This document shows, piece after piece, positions 51,706 to 64,000 of a stretch of DNA of 64,000 nt. Under the pieces are notes generated by a model that saw only the letters and a program-made list of their open reading frames with translations, had not been told where the DNA came from and made no database searches. The position numbers and the translations under genes were made by a program. The stretch is from Stenotrophomonas tumulicola (GTDB lineage: Bacteria; Pseudomonadota; Gammaproteobacteria; Xanthomonadales; Xanthomonadaceae): the NCBI RefSeq assembly GCF_014117215.1, contig NZ_JACGXS010000001.1, positions 868,001 to 932,000 on the forward strand. The letters run 5' to 3'. The first letter of the stretch is position 1; each line of letters begins with the position of its first letter.

Positions 51706-51750
51706 GGGTCGGCAGGGAATCGTTACGTACAGGGCCAAAAACCGCCTAAG
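51706..51750. repeat. Left terminal repeat of the Tn3-family transposon
   Basis: Begins GGGTCGGCAGGGAATCG and ends CGCCTAAG, about 45 bp, a length like the 46-47-bp ends of the Tn4651/Tn5041 group. The matching repeat lies outside the window, so the exact length is an estimate. AGTAG/GTAGA just outside could be part of the target duplication. Confidence 0.6.
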
Positions 51751-51800
51751 CGATTGAAACAAAATCATAATTTCCTTGTCCCGATAGCGGATCTCCCCGT

Positions 51801-54794
51801 CTATGGGGCCTGTTCAAGGACTTTCGCTGTATAGCTCAGCGGCGCCACTTCCCTATCAAGGTCGAGATGGTAGTCGCCGAAGCGATTGATGTGGCTGGTC
51901 CGATACGGCGACAGGCCGGCCAGGATCTCGGGCGTCAGTTCAATCCCCTCCTTCCGCATCTCAGCCAAGGTGCGGCTCATGCCCTCCACGTTGTGGAGGA
52001 TGATCATGTTGGCGACCAGCTGGCTGTACTTGATGATCTTGCGCTGCTCGTGTTGGACGTTCTCAGCAATGATCCCCTGGCTGCCAAAGAAGACCCACTT
52101 CACGAAGCCGTTGTACTCCTCGCTCTTGTTGGTCGCAGCATGGATCGTTTTGCAGATCTCGTTGTCATCAATGTAGCGCAGCAAGAACAGCGTTCTGACG
52201 GCCTTGCCAAGTTCCCGGAAGGCGAAGTACAGCTTGTTCTTCCGACTATAGGTGCCCAGCCGGCGCAGGATCGAGGACGCGGTGATCTTGCCCAATCGGA
52301 TCGAGATCACCACCCGCAGCATGTCGTGGAGATGGGTGGCGATCAGTTGCCAGTCGATGCTGTCTCCGAACAATGCCTGGATGTTCTTATAGGCCCTGCC
52401 AGGTTCGGGCCGGAAGAAATTCAGATCCTTGATGTTTCGTATCCTGGGCATCAGCTGGATGCCCAGCATGTGGGCCAGACCGAAGACCGGGTAGCTTTGG
52501 GCCTGCGTGTCGCCATGGACGATCTCAGGCTGGATGTCGGACGTGTTGGCCAGCAGGCCGTCGAGGATGTAGATGCCCTCGTGCACGCCACAGGGAATGA
52601 AGTGACTGAACAACGCCACGTATTTGTCGGATACGTGGTAGTAGCCGATGCCACCGTAACCGCCGTAACGGATGTGGTACTCCGACAACAGGTTGTCCTC
52701 GTAGACGCTCCATTTGGTGCCATCTGCTGAGGCGCTCTTCCCGCTGCCCCAATAGCCCGGCAAGTCGAATTTGTTGTAGGTATTGATGACCTCCACGATG
52801 GCCTTCTCAAGCACATCCTCGGTCACGTATTTGAGGTTGAGCCAAGCGACCTGGCGCCGACTGAAACCCTTGATCGACCGCGCCGTCTGCGTCGGCCCCA
52901 GGTTGCAGCCATAGCAAAATAGCGTGGTGATCACACGTCGGGGCAGATCTTCGACTTGGCTCTCGGTACCGGCGATCGGGCGGAAGAAACGGTGCAGATC
53001 CAGCCATTGGCTGGCATCGATCAGGACATCTACGATGCTGGACTCTGGGAGCCGTTCGGCGATGAGGCGATCCACGGCGGTAATCGCGCTGGAGACTTCG
53101 GCCCGTTGCCCCTTCCGCAGCACCAGGCGCCCATCTAGGATGTCCGCATGCGCGTTTTCCGGGAAACGCGCGTCAACCTCATCGGCCAAGGCGGTCAATT
53201 GTGCACGCAACCCCGCCACGAAAGACTCGGCGTCGGTGGGCAGGCCTGACACCTGACCATAGGCTTCCAGTTCCTGGGCCAAGGTGGCTTCATCGACCAG
53301 CTGCTCGCGGTAGTCGTCAAACCGTTCGCTGCTGGGAATGAAGAGATCTCCGGATTTCAGCTCGTCTTTGACCTGCACCAGCACGGCCACCTCAAAATAC
53401 TTCCGGTGCATCCAGCCGGCGCCGGCCGCGCTGGCCCGCTTGCCGAACACGTGCTGACGCCAGAGCTTGGACATCCAGTCGAAGTCCTTTTCCGGGTCCA
53501 AACCGAGGGAAGCGACCTCGATCAGCTCACGGCGCTGGTTGCGCAGCGAGAGCACGGCTGCGATCAACGGCTCCATGCCGGCATCGTGGCTGGTCGCCCG
53601 CAAGTTCATCAGCTCAAGCCCATTGAACAGCAGCGGCCTGACCGCGCCATAGGGCTGCAGCATGAAAGGCAGGTAATTCTTCCCGGCGTAGGCCATATGT
53701 TCTTCGCATTCGGCCAGCAAGGTCGACACTTCCGCTTCCAGGCTGTTGTCGATGGCATCCACGCGCTGACTATCGCTGCCGTCGAGCTGATAGGCCTGCA
53801 GGATCTCCTTGAGCTGGCCGATGAGGAAGTCGGCCCGCTTGGCATGTTCGAGCTGGTAAGCCAGCAGCTTCTGCTGGGCCGTGTTCTCCAGCCCGCGCAC
53901 CTGCTTGATGAACAACTCGGCTGCATCATCCAGCGTCTTGGCGTGCTGGGAGCGAATGAAGATGGTGGCCAGCGCATAGCGCTTGTCCTCAGCCAATTCG
54001 GCCAGTTCGCTGGCGTCATAGGCCCGAGCCATTGCACGGAATTGCTTGAGCTTGGGCACCGGCACATCGATGGGAGGCAGTTGGTCAGCCAACTGCTGCA
54101 GCATGCGGATGTGCTGCAGATAAAAACGAACTTCCTTGTTGGTCGGCCGGCCAGGCTCGCGCTTGAGCGATTGCCAGCCAGTAAATCTGGAGCCTTCCGG
54201 TGCGCGCAGCAATTCGTCAATGAGCGTGCGTGTGGCAGGCGTCAGTGCGTGGCTGATGCTGCGGTAGTACCCCAAATTGACCCGCTCGCGTGCGCCAATG
54301 GCGGCCAGCTCCAAGGTGCGGAAGCCTGGCAGTTCGTAGCGGTGGTGCACCAGCTCTTCGAGCAGGACGTTCACGATGTCCGGGATAGTGTGCTTGGTCT
54401 GGGCTGCTCCGGTGGCCACTGTGTCCAGCCAAGACAACCCAGCTTTGTCCAAGGGACGCACCCCAATGAACTGCCGCAGCTGCGGCATATGCCGGCGCTG
54501 GCTGCCGGAGGCGTCATAGCGTTCGAGCTGGTCGGTGTCCAATACGCGCCCGAGTCGGGCGGCCTTGGCGATGTGCTTCCGGATCCGCTCGGGCACTTCG
54601 GCCAACACTGTGAGGTAACCCAAGCGCTGGAAGAGCTTGAGATGGATCAGTACCGCCAGTTGCGGACCCGGCTGGGTGGTCAGCTGCTTGGCGAATGCAA
54701 TCTCAGCGGCGGTGGGGGTAGAGATCTCCTCCAGTTCCTTGGCGGTGGGATCAGGCTTCAGTCGCGGGTAGGCGGTCTCGTGAAGGGTAGCCAT
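51801..54794 (-). CDS. tnpA: Tn3-family transposase TnpA
   Basis: A 997-aa protein of the normal length. N-terminal DUF4158-like and central regions; the DDE core is seen in GTKWSVYEDN (first Asp in SADGTKWS), IVHGDTQAQSYPVF (second Asp) and the terminal Glu near FRELGKAVRTLFLLRYIDD. It binds the terminal repeats and makes cointegrates. The gene starts 23 bp after the recombinase stop; the ribosome site is weak, which suggests coupling. Confidence 0.95.
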   Translation of the reverse strand: MATLHETAYPRLKPDPTAKELEEISTPTAAEIAFAKQLTTQPGPQLAVLIHLKLFQRLGYLTVLAEVPERIRKHIAKAARLGRVLDTDQLERYDASGSQRRHMPQLRQFIGVRPLDKAGLSWLDTVATGAAQTKHTIPDIVNVLLEELVHHRYELPGFRTLELAAIGARERVNLGYYRSISHALTPATRTLIDELLRAPEGSRFTGWQSLKREPGRPTNKEVRFYLQHIRMLQQLADQLPPIDVPVPKLKQFRAMARAYDASELAELAEDKRYALATIFIRSQHAKTLDDAAELFIKQVRGLENTAQQKLLAYQLEHAKRADFLIGQLKEILQAYQLDGSDSQRVDAIDNSLEAEVSTLLAECEEHMAYAGKNYLPFMLQPYGAVRPLLFNGLELMNLRATSHDAGMEPLIAAVLSLRNQRRELIEVASLGLDPEKDFDWMSKLWRQHVFGKRASAAGAGWMHRKYFEVAVLVQVKDELKSGDLFIPSSERFDDYREQLVDEATLAQELEAYGQVSGLPTDAESFVAGLRAQLTALADEVDARFPENAHADILDGRLVLRKGQRAEVSSAITAVDRLIAERLPESSIVDVLIDASQWLDLHRFFRPIAGTESQVEDLPRRVITTLFCYGCNLGPTQTARSIKGFSRRQVAWLNLKYVTEDVLEKAIVEVINTYNKFDLPGYWGSGKSASADGTKWSVYEDNLLSEYHIRYGGYGGIGYYHVSDKYVALFSHFIPCGVHEGIYILDGLLANTSDIQPEIVHGDTQAQSYPVFGLAHMLGIQLMPRIRNIKDLNFFRPEPGRAYKNIQALFGDSIDWQLIATHLHDMLRVVISIRLGKITASSILRRLGTYSRKNKLYFAFRELGKAVRTLFLLRYIDDNEICKTIHAATNKSEEYNGFVKWVFFGSQGIIAENVQHEQRKIIKYSQLVANMIILHNVEGMSRTLAEMRKEGIELTPEILAGLSPYRTSHINRFGDYHLDLDREVAPLSYTAKVLEQAP

Positions 54795-54817
54795 TGGATC
54801 CGGAGGTTATGAGGGGA

Positions 54818-56089
54818 TCAATCCCAGTGCCGGCCGTCGTCTGTATTGAGAGACGCTTCCAGGAAACACTGGTGCGTATCGGCCATGCGGTGCATGTCAT
54901 CGAGCAACGTGGCCAGGATTTCATCCAGATCCCGATCGGGATCGGTGGGAACAGTTAACCGGTACTCGCTGCTGGCGGTGTTCAGACGCACTGCCTGGAA
55001 CGGAGCCAAGCAGATCTCTTCAATCCGGCCCCGGGCCTTGGCCGCGCCGCGGCCCGCGCGGGCAAACGGGGTCAGCACCATGCGCAGACGGAGCTGCAGC
55101 GCAGATTTGCCCTCGGGTGCCGGCAGTGCCATCGCCGGTACCGGCGCGGTTGGACTGGGTAGGCTCGCTTCAATGCGGTCCCGGGCAAACGGGTCACGCC
55201 CATCCAGGTAGCGCATGGCCGACTGCACATCGCGCCAGCCCACGTACTCCATCAACGCCTTCATGTCCCAGCCTTGGTCGTTGGCCCAACTGGCAAAGCC
55301 GCGGCGCAACGAATGGCTGCTGTGGAGCCCCGCATCGGCAAAGCCGGCACTGGTCAGCAACTCGCGTAGCAGGCGCACCAAGCTATTGGGATGGAGGCCT
55401 TCGGCGCTCACCTGGCCCCATTGGTTGACCGCCCGAAATACCGGTCCTTCCTGCAGGTCGGCCGCCTGCAGCCACACCTGGGTCGCCTCCACCGGGCACA
55501 GCCGCGACAACGCCGGCACCTTGTAGGTAACGCCGGCCGCTCGGCGATCGCCCTTGCTGCGCGGCAGGAAACAGGTCATCCCCTGTCCCGGCACCAGCGT
55601 GAGATGGGCCACGTCCAGACGCAGCAGTTCATCGCCGCGAAAGCCACGCCAGAATCCGAGCAGCACCAGCGCTCGGTCCCGTTGGTGGCGCAGCGCTGCC
55701 GCTCCGTCGCCCCGCGCGCGTGCCGCCGCGATCGCAGCGGCCAGCCAGTCGTCGAGCTCGACCAGCCGCCGAATCTGAAGCGGCGCGGCTTGCTTGACCT
55801 GCCCGGGGTGCAGGGTCTGGATGCCTTTGAGCACCTTGCGCACCAGCGGCGACCGGGTGGGATCGACAAATCCGTGGTCGCGGTGCCAAGAGGCGATGGC
55901 CGCCAGGCGTTGGCGAAGGGTGCTGGTGGCCAGGGTCTGCGCATACGCGGCCAGGTATCGGGCCACGCTGTCAGGTGTCGCTGGGAGGTGGCCTTGCCAC
56001 TCGACTTCAAAGTGCCGCAGCGCCGACGCATAGCTGCGCACCGTGTTCTGGCGCGTGGCCGCATCGAGGTAGCGGTCCAGTTCGGTCAC
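54818..56089 (-). CDS. Tyrosine site-specific recombinase (cointegrate resolution)
   Basis: 423 residues from a GTG at 56089 that overlaps the merR stop (GTGA). N-terminal SAM-like core-binding domain (residues 1-95), catalytic domain with R151 (GFRGDEL), K179 (SKGD), H259/R262 (HSLRRG), W285 (VGW) and nucleophile Tyr294 (AMRYLD). The extra C-terminal about 120 residues are not part of the usual recombinase core. In Tn4430-type Tn3 elements TnpI does this job, so it probably resolves cointegrates here. A longer frame to 56272 exists but runs through merR. Confidence 0.82.
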   Translation of the reverse strand: MTELDRYLDAATRQNTVRSYASALRHFEVEWQGHLPATPDSVARYLAAYAQTLATSTLRQRLAAIASWHRDHGFVDPTRSPLVRKVLKGIQTLHPGQVKQAAPLQIRRLVELDDWLAAAIAAARARGDGAAALRHQRDRALVLLGFWRGFRGDELLRLDVAHLTLVPGQGMTCFLPRSKGDRRAAGVTYKVPALSRLCPVEATQVWLQAADLQEGPVFRAVNQWGQVSAEGLHPNSLVRLLRELLTSAGFADAGLHSSHSLRRGFASWANDQGWDMKALMEYVGWRDVQSAMRYLDGRDPFARDRIEASLPSPTAPVPAMALPAPEGKSALQLRLRMVLTPFARAGRGAAKARGRIEEICLAPFQAVRLNTASSEYRLTVPTDPDRDLDEILATLLDDMHRMADTHQCFLEASLNTDDGRHWD

Positions 56090-56499
56090 TGGCGCGTGGC
56101 CTCCACAGCGACCGGCTGCCGCAGGGTCGACAGGATGGTGCATTCCGCCCGCTGCCCACCGTGGCAACTGGCAATCACCCGTTCCAACTCGCTGGCCATG
56201 CGCTGCAGGTCGGCCATGCGCGCCCGCACGTCGGTCAGATGGCTGCGTGCCAGCCGATCCACGTCCCCGCACGAAAGCTCCTCATCGCCGGCCAGCTGCA
56301 GCAGGCTGCGGACCTCCTCTAGGCTGAAGCCTAGGTCCCGGCCGCGCGCAATGAAGCGCAGCCGCTCGATGTCGGCCGGGCCATAGACCCGGTAGCCATT
56401 GCCCGAGCGCCCCGGGCGCGGCAGCAGGCCGATCCGCTCGTAATAGCGGATCGTCTCCAGGTGGCATCCACTGGCGTCGGCAGCCTCACTGATTTTCAT
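56086..56499 (-). CDS. MerR-family metal-responsive regulator (CadR/PbrR-like)
   Basis: A 137-aa regulator starting MKISEAADASG at 56499. Winged helix (HLETIRYYERIGLLPRPGRSGNGYRVYG), dimer helix, and metal-site candidates: Cys in EELSCGDVD and the CHGG...AECTIL pair near the C-terminus, as in Cd/Pb/Zn regulators. Divergent from the CDF gene with the operator between them, and overlapping the recombinase gene downstream. Confidence 0.9.
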   Translation of the reverse strand: MKISEAADASGCHLETIRYYERIGLLPRPGRSGNGYRVYGPADIERLRFIARGRDLGFSLEEVRSLLQLAGDEELSCGDVDRLARSHLTDVRARMADLQRMASELERVIASCHGGQRAECTILSTLRQPVAVEATRQ

Positions 56500-56510
56500 T
56501 CGTAGTACGC

Positions 56511-56541
56511 TTGACTCCGTAGTAGCTACGGACTTTACCCT
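56511..56541 (+). promoter_or_regulatory. MerR-type promoter/operator
   Basis: TTGACT (-35, 56511-56516) is followed by the dyad CCGTAG-TAG-CTACGG (56517-56531). The TACCCT at 56536 is a -10 candidate with an overlong 19-bp spacer. This is the classic arrangement that MerR regulators twist to activate. Confidence 0.8.
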
Positions 56542-56604
56542 CACCTGCTGTGTCATGCCAGCGGCCCGCCCGGGCCCGGCTTCCCTGCGACTGGAGATGT
56601 TCCG

Positions 56605-57222
56605 ATGAGTGATTGCGGCTGCCACCACGAGGCCAAGAATGCGCAGGAGCGGCGCGTCCTCTGGATCGCCCTAGCGTTGAACGCGGCGATGGCCGTGATC
56701 GGCGGCATCGCCGGCTGGATTGCCCATTCCACTGGCCTACTGGCCGACGCTCTGGACATGCTGTCCGATGCCACCGCCTATGCCATTGGCCTGGTCGCTA
56801 TCGGGCGCACGGCGCGATTCAAGGCCAATGCCGCGTGGGTCAGCGGCAGCGTGCTGCTTGTGCTGGGTGTGGGCGTGTTGGTTGAGGTCGGCCGTCGCGT
56901 GATGTACGGCGCCGAGCCGGTCAGCGGCTGGATGATTGGCACCGCCCTGCTGTCGCTGGCGGTCAATATGACCGTGCTGCGCATGCTGGCGCCGCTAAAG
57001 TCCGGCGAAGTGCATCTGCGAGCGACGTGGCTGTTCACGCGGGCCGATGTGGTCGCCAATGTTGGGGTGATCCTGGCCGGTCTGTTGGTGTGGTGGCTGG
57101 CCAGCCCGTACCCGGATTTCGTGATCGGCGCCCTGATCGGCCTGTATGTGATCAAGGAAGCCTTCGAGATTTTGGGTGATGCCCGCCGGGCACGTGCCGA
57201 CGCGCGCAAGACGGCTGCATGA
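56605..57222 (+). CDS. CDF-family cation efflux transporter without the C-terminal domain
   Basis: A 205-aa protein with six predicted transmembrane helices. N-terminal CGCHH may bind metal. TM2 carries the Asp51/Asp55 pair (DMLSD). In TM5 the usual HxxxD reads FTRAD: Asp148 is present, His is not. It ends just after TM6, so the cytoplasmic dimerisation domain of CzcD-type proteins is missing. First gene of the metal operon, next to the MerR operator. Confidence 0.88.
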   Translation: MSDCGCHHEAKNAQERRVLWIALALNAAMAVIGGIAGWIAHSTGLLADALDMLSDATAYAIGLVAIGRTARFKANAAWVSGSVLLVLGVGVLVEVGRRVMYGAEPVSGWMIGTALLSLAVNMTVLRMLAPLKSGEVHLRATWLFTRADVVANVGVILAGLLVWWLASPYPDFVIGALIGLYVIKEAFEILGDARRARADARKTAA

Positions 57223-57575
57223 CCAGGTTTGGCCGGCAGGGCTCGGGCCTGCGCTGGCTTCTGCTGGCGCATCTGGCCGTGGGCCTGGTGACACAGCCGG
57301 TGCTGGCCCTGGTCGGCGAGCTGCATGCCCAAACCCACCTGGTCACTGCCGACCGCGGCCCGGCAGTGGCGCCGCCAGCTTCCGAGCGTGGCGTAGACGC
57401 CGCCCTGCACCGGCTTCAGCAGCTGGTGCTGTGTTGCAGCCAGGCCGCGCCAGCGCCTGAGATCCTGCTGGCCGTGGCGGACATCGGCCGGCATTTTCCG
57501 GTGATCCAAGCCAACACGCGCTCTTATCCGCACGAGCATCCGGTCGCGCCGTTCCGGCCTCCGATCGCAGGGTGA
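57219..57575 (+). CDS. CzcI-like small secreted protein
   Basis: 118 residues, starting with an ATGA overlap with the CDF gene. A signal-like segment (RWLLLAHLAVGLVTQPVLALVG) and a short mature part with a Cys-Cys (LVLCCSQ) and several His, ending SYPHEHPVAPF. In czc operons the gene before czcC is often czcI, a regulatory periplasmic protein of similar size; sequence similarity is weak, so the name is inference from position. Confidence 0.55.
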   Translation: MTRFGRQGSGLRWLLLAHLAVGLVTQPVLALVGELHAQTHLVTADRGPAVAPPASERGVDAALHRLQQLVLCCSQAAPAPEILLAVADIGRHFPVIQANTRSYPHEHPVAPFRPPIAG

Positions 57576-57661
57576 TGTCCGCCGGCAGTGCCGGCCCAGC
57601 GACCCGCTGCTGCGCGCGGTGGTGATCGTTTGTTGATATCGAAATCTTTCGGAGTACTTCC

Positions 57662-58941
57662 ATGCATGTGCGATTGGCGGCCTTGGCCGCATGGCTGCTG
57701 TTGGGCAGCGCGGCGACGACGGCGGCGGCCGCGGCCGCCGAGTTGATGACCTTGGACGACGCGTTTGCACGCGTGGCCCAAACCCACCCCGAGCTGCGCT
57801 TGGTCGATGCGCGGGCCATCGTGCTCGCTGCCGAGCGCGACCAGGCCGTACAGCGGCCACCGTGGACGTTGGGGGCGGAGGTCGAAAATGCGCTGGGCAG
57901 CGGCGCCGCTCGCGGCCTGGACAGCGCCGAGCTGACCCTGAGCCTGAGCTCGGTGCTGGAGCGCGGCGGCAAGCTCGACGCCCGCCGCACCTTGGCCCAG
58001 GGCCGGATTGATGCACTGGCCGTGCAGCGGGAGACCGGCCGACTGGACCTGCTCGCCGAAACGGCGCAGCGCTACCTGGCCGTGGTCGGTGCCGATCGGC
58101 AACGCAGCCTGGCGGACAAGGATGTTGGCCAGCGCCAGCGAACCGTGGCCGCTGCCCGGCAGCGCCTGGAGGCTGGCGCGTCGCCCGAGTCGGTGCTGCT
58201 GACTGCGCAGGCGGCGCTGGCGCGCGCAGAGCTGACCCGTGATCGCGCCGAGCAGCAGCGAATCGCCGCCCGTCAGCATCTGGCCGCACTGTGGGGCGAA
58301 CGGGCTCCCAGCTTCGAGGTGGCCGCAGCCGATCCGATGACCTTGCCCGCGATCGCGTCCATGCAGACATTGGCCGAGGAACTGGAGCGCACTCCCGAGC
58401 TGGCGCAATTTGCCGACGCCGGCCGGATCGCGCAGGCGCGACTCCAGCTGGCGCGCTCGGCGGCCTCGCCAGACTTGTCGTGGCAGCTGGGCGTGCGCCG
58501 CCTGCAGGAGACTGACGACACCGCGCTGGTGGCCAGCCTGTCCATGCCGCTGGGCAGCCGCAGCCGTGCGCAGCCAGAGATCCGCGCCGGCGAAGCCGAA
58601 CTGGAGGTGCTGGCAATCGAGCGCGAGGCCAAGGGCCTGTCGCTGTATTCCACGTTGGTCGAGGCCCATGGCCGCTATACCGTGGCGCAGGCCGAGGTTG
58701 CACGGCTGCAAGGCGACGTGCTGCCGAAGTTGGCCCGGGCCGAGCAGGCCGCCGAGCGCGCCTATCGCGCCGGCGCGATCAGCTACCTGGAATGGGCACA
58801 GTTGCAGTCCGAACGCACGGCCATGGCCCAGCAGCAGCTGGACGTGGCGCTCGATGCGCAGCGCGCCCTGATCGAAATTCAACGACTGACCGGCCAAGCG
58901 CTTGTAACGCCGCCGTCGGCCGCTTCCATTGGAGAAACCCC

Positions 58942-58945
<4 letters not shown>
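57662..58945 (+). CDS. czcC: CzcC-type outer-membrane efflux protein
   Basis: A 427-aa TolC-family protein after GGAG. Signal peptide (ending AAAAA), then two repeats of helix/strand typical of TolC, with GAARGLDSAELTLSLSSVLERGGK in the first half and AGAISYLEWAQLQSERTAM near the end, which is the CzcC signature. Outer-membrane exit duct of the Czc pump. Stop overlaps czcB (ATGA). Confidence 0.92.
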
Positions 58946-63373
<4,428 letters not shown>

Positions 63374-63383
63374 TCGCCTGCGG

Positions 63384-63401
63384 CCCTGTGCGCCGACAGG
63401 G
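63384..63401. terminator. Small hairpin between convergent genes
   Basis: CCCTGT (63384-63389) and ACAGGG (63396-63401) close directly on the arsB stop. A short bidirectional terminator is likely. Confidence 0.5.
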
Positions 63402-64000
63402 TCATTGAGCGAGCGGCAGCCAAATCCAGAGAGCGACGAGCGTGGCCAACAGGACCGGGGGCGTGAGGATTAGCCCTACCTTCATGTACTGTCCCCACGT
63501 GATCCGTTGGCCCTTGCCGGCGAGGACGTGCAGCCACAGCAGGGTCGCGAGCGACCCAATTGGAGTGAGCTTGGGGCCAAGGTCGTTGCCCACGACGTTG
63601 GCATAGATCATCAATTCGCGGGTGGCGGCCGGAAGATTGGCCCCATCGATGGCCAGCGCGCCCACCAGCGTCGCCGGCATGTTGTTCATGATCGAAGCGA
63701 GGCCCGCCACTGCGAAGCCGGTACCGATCGTGGCCACAAAGGTTCCCTGCGCCGCCAGCCACTCAAGCACCGCACTTGCCGCCTTTGTCAGCCAGGCGTT
63801 GCCAAGCCCATAAACCACCAGATACATGCCAACCGAGAACAGCACGATCTGCCAGGGCGCACCGCGCAGAATCTTGGTCAGGGCCATGGTTGCGCCTCGG
63901 CCGCCTGTCGCCCAGCGACCTGCAATTGCCATCAGCACCAGCGCAGCCACACCCGTCACCAAGGCGATCGGGACGCCTAGCGGCCCGGTTACGAAGTAGG
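63402..64000 (-). CDS. arsB: ArsB-type arsenite permease (5' part outside window)
   Basis: The visible 199 residues are open to the edge (YFVTGPLGVPIALVTG at the first visible codons), so this is the C-terminal half of a longer protein. Four to five transmembrane helices, NNMPATLVGALAID, NVVGNDLGPKLTPIGSLATLLWLHVL and ITWGQYMKVGLILTPPVLLATLVAL are typical of the ArsB anion-permease family, which exports arsenite. It is convergent with the metal operon. Confidence 0.85.
   Translation of the reverse strand, partial: YFVTGPLGVPIALVTGVAALVLMAIAGRWATGGRGATMALTKILRGAPWQIVLFSVGMYLVVYGLGNAWLTKAASAVLEWLAAQGTFVATIGTGFAVAGLASIMNNMPATLVGALAIDGANLPAATRELMIYANVVGNDLGPKLTPIGSLATLLWLHVLAGKGQRITWGQYMKVGLILTPPVLLATLVALWIWLPLAQ

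Noticed and set aside
56090..56272. Upstream extension of the tyrosine recombinase
   Set aside because: It would run through merR in another frame; the GTG at 56089 overlapping the merR stop gives the expected recombinase N-terminus.

Overview
The window is high-GC DNA from a Stenotrophomonas/Xanthomonadaceae-type gammaproteobacterium. I infer this from codon use, the wealth of TonB-dependent receptors, and short GTAG-headed hairpins that match the SMAG repeats of Stenotrophomonas. Positions 1 to about 36.8 kb look like ordinary chromosome. From about 36.9 kb to the right edge the DNA is accessory: it is visibly poorer in G+C between about 38.6 and 45.5 kb, and it holds broken genes, an IS element, two different transposons and a defence locus. 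No rRNA, tRNA or CRISPR array was seen.

Chromosomal part. 1-3.1 kb: an SPFH protein, a zinc-ribbon membrane protein and a small membrane protein in one operon, plus a small secreted protein. 3.3-5 kb: an unusual short-chain dehydrogenase with a Cys4 knuckle. 5-9 kb: a TonB receptor with a secreted tyrosine phosphatase, divergent from a TetR regulator with a clear operator palindrome. 9-12.5 kb: three separate enzymes and an exported thioredoxin-like protein. 12.7-15.1 kb: a LytS/LytTR two-component system, divergent from a TAP-type peptidase. 17-19.9 kb: a hydrolase, an AraC regulator and a divergent SDR. 19.9-27.6 kb: an OmpR/QseC-type two-component system divergent from a three-gene heavy-metal RND efflux operon. 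27.8-29.6 kb: an AhpD-like protein and a secreted beta-lactamase-fold hydrolase. 29.8-36.8 kb: a FecI/FecR-type iron-signalling operon between two siderophore receptors, with a Fur-like box upstream.

Accessory part. 37.2-39.1 kb: a TetR gene, the C-terminal remnant of an NmrA-like reductase and an orphan gene. 39.4-44.7 kb: a Tn7-like transposition operon (100-aa protein, TnsA-like protein lacking recognisable nuclease residues, TnsB DDE transposase, TnsC ATPase, TniQ), all genes overlapping, with three 30-bp-spaced repeats just beyond tniQ. 45.0-46.8 kb: a small helix-turn-helix gene and an IS3-family insertion sequence. 47.3-51.7 kb: the most interesting segment, two divergent Pycsar-like anti-phage modules. 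The left one encodes a two-domain nucleotide cyclase, an E2-like cysteine-rich protein and a PycTM membrane effector. The right one encodes a cNMP-binding/TIR-like effector (PycTIR) and a cyclase (PycC) that is cut after about 149 residues. The cut is the end of a Tn3-family transposon running from about 51.7 kb out of the window. It carries tnpA, a tyrosine recombinase and a MerR regulator in one overlapping operon, then a CDF metal transporter, a czcI-like gene, czcC, czcB, czcA, a stand-alone CDF-tail-like protein, and the 3' part of arsB.

Functional picture: a soil or clinical environmental bacterium with iron scavenging and chromosomal metal efflux, whose defence island has been invaded by a metal-resistance transposon that broke one of two Pycsar-like modules. 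All functions are read from the sequence and family knowledge; none was confirmed by database search.
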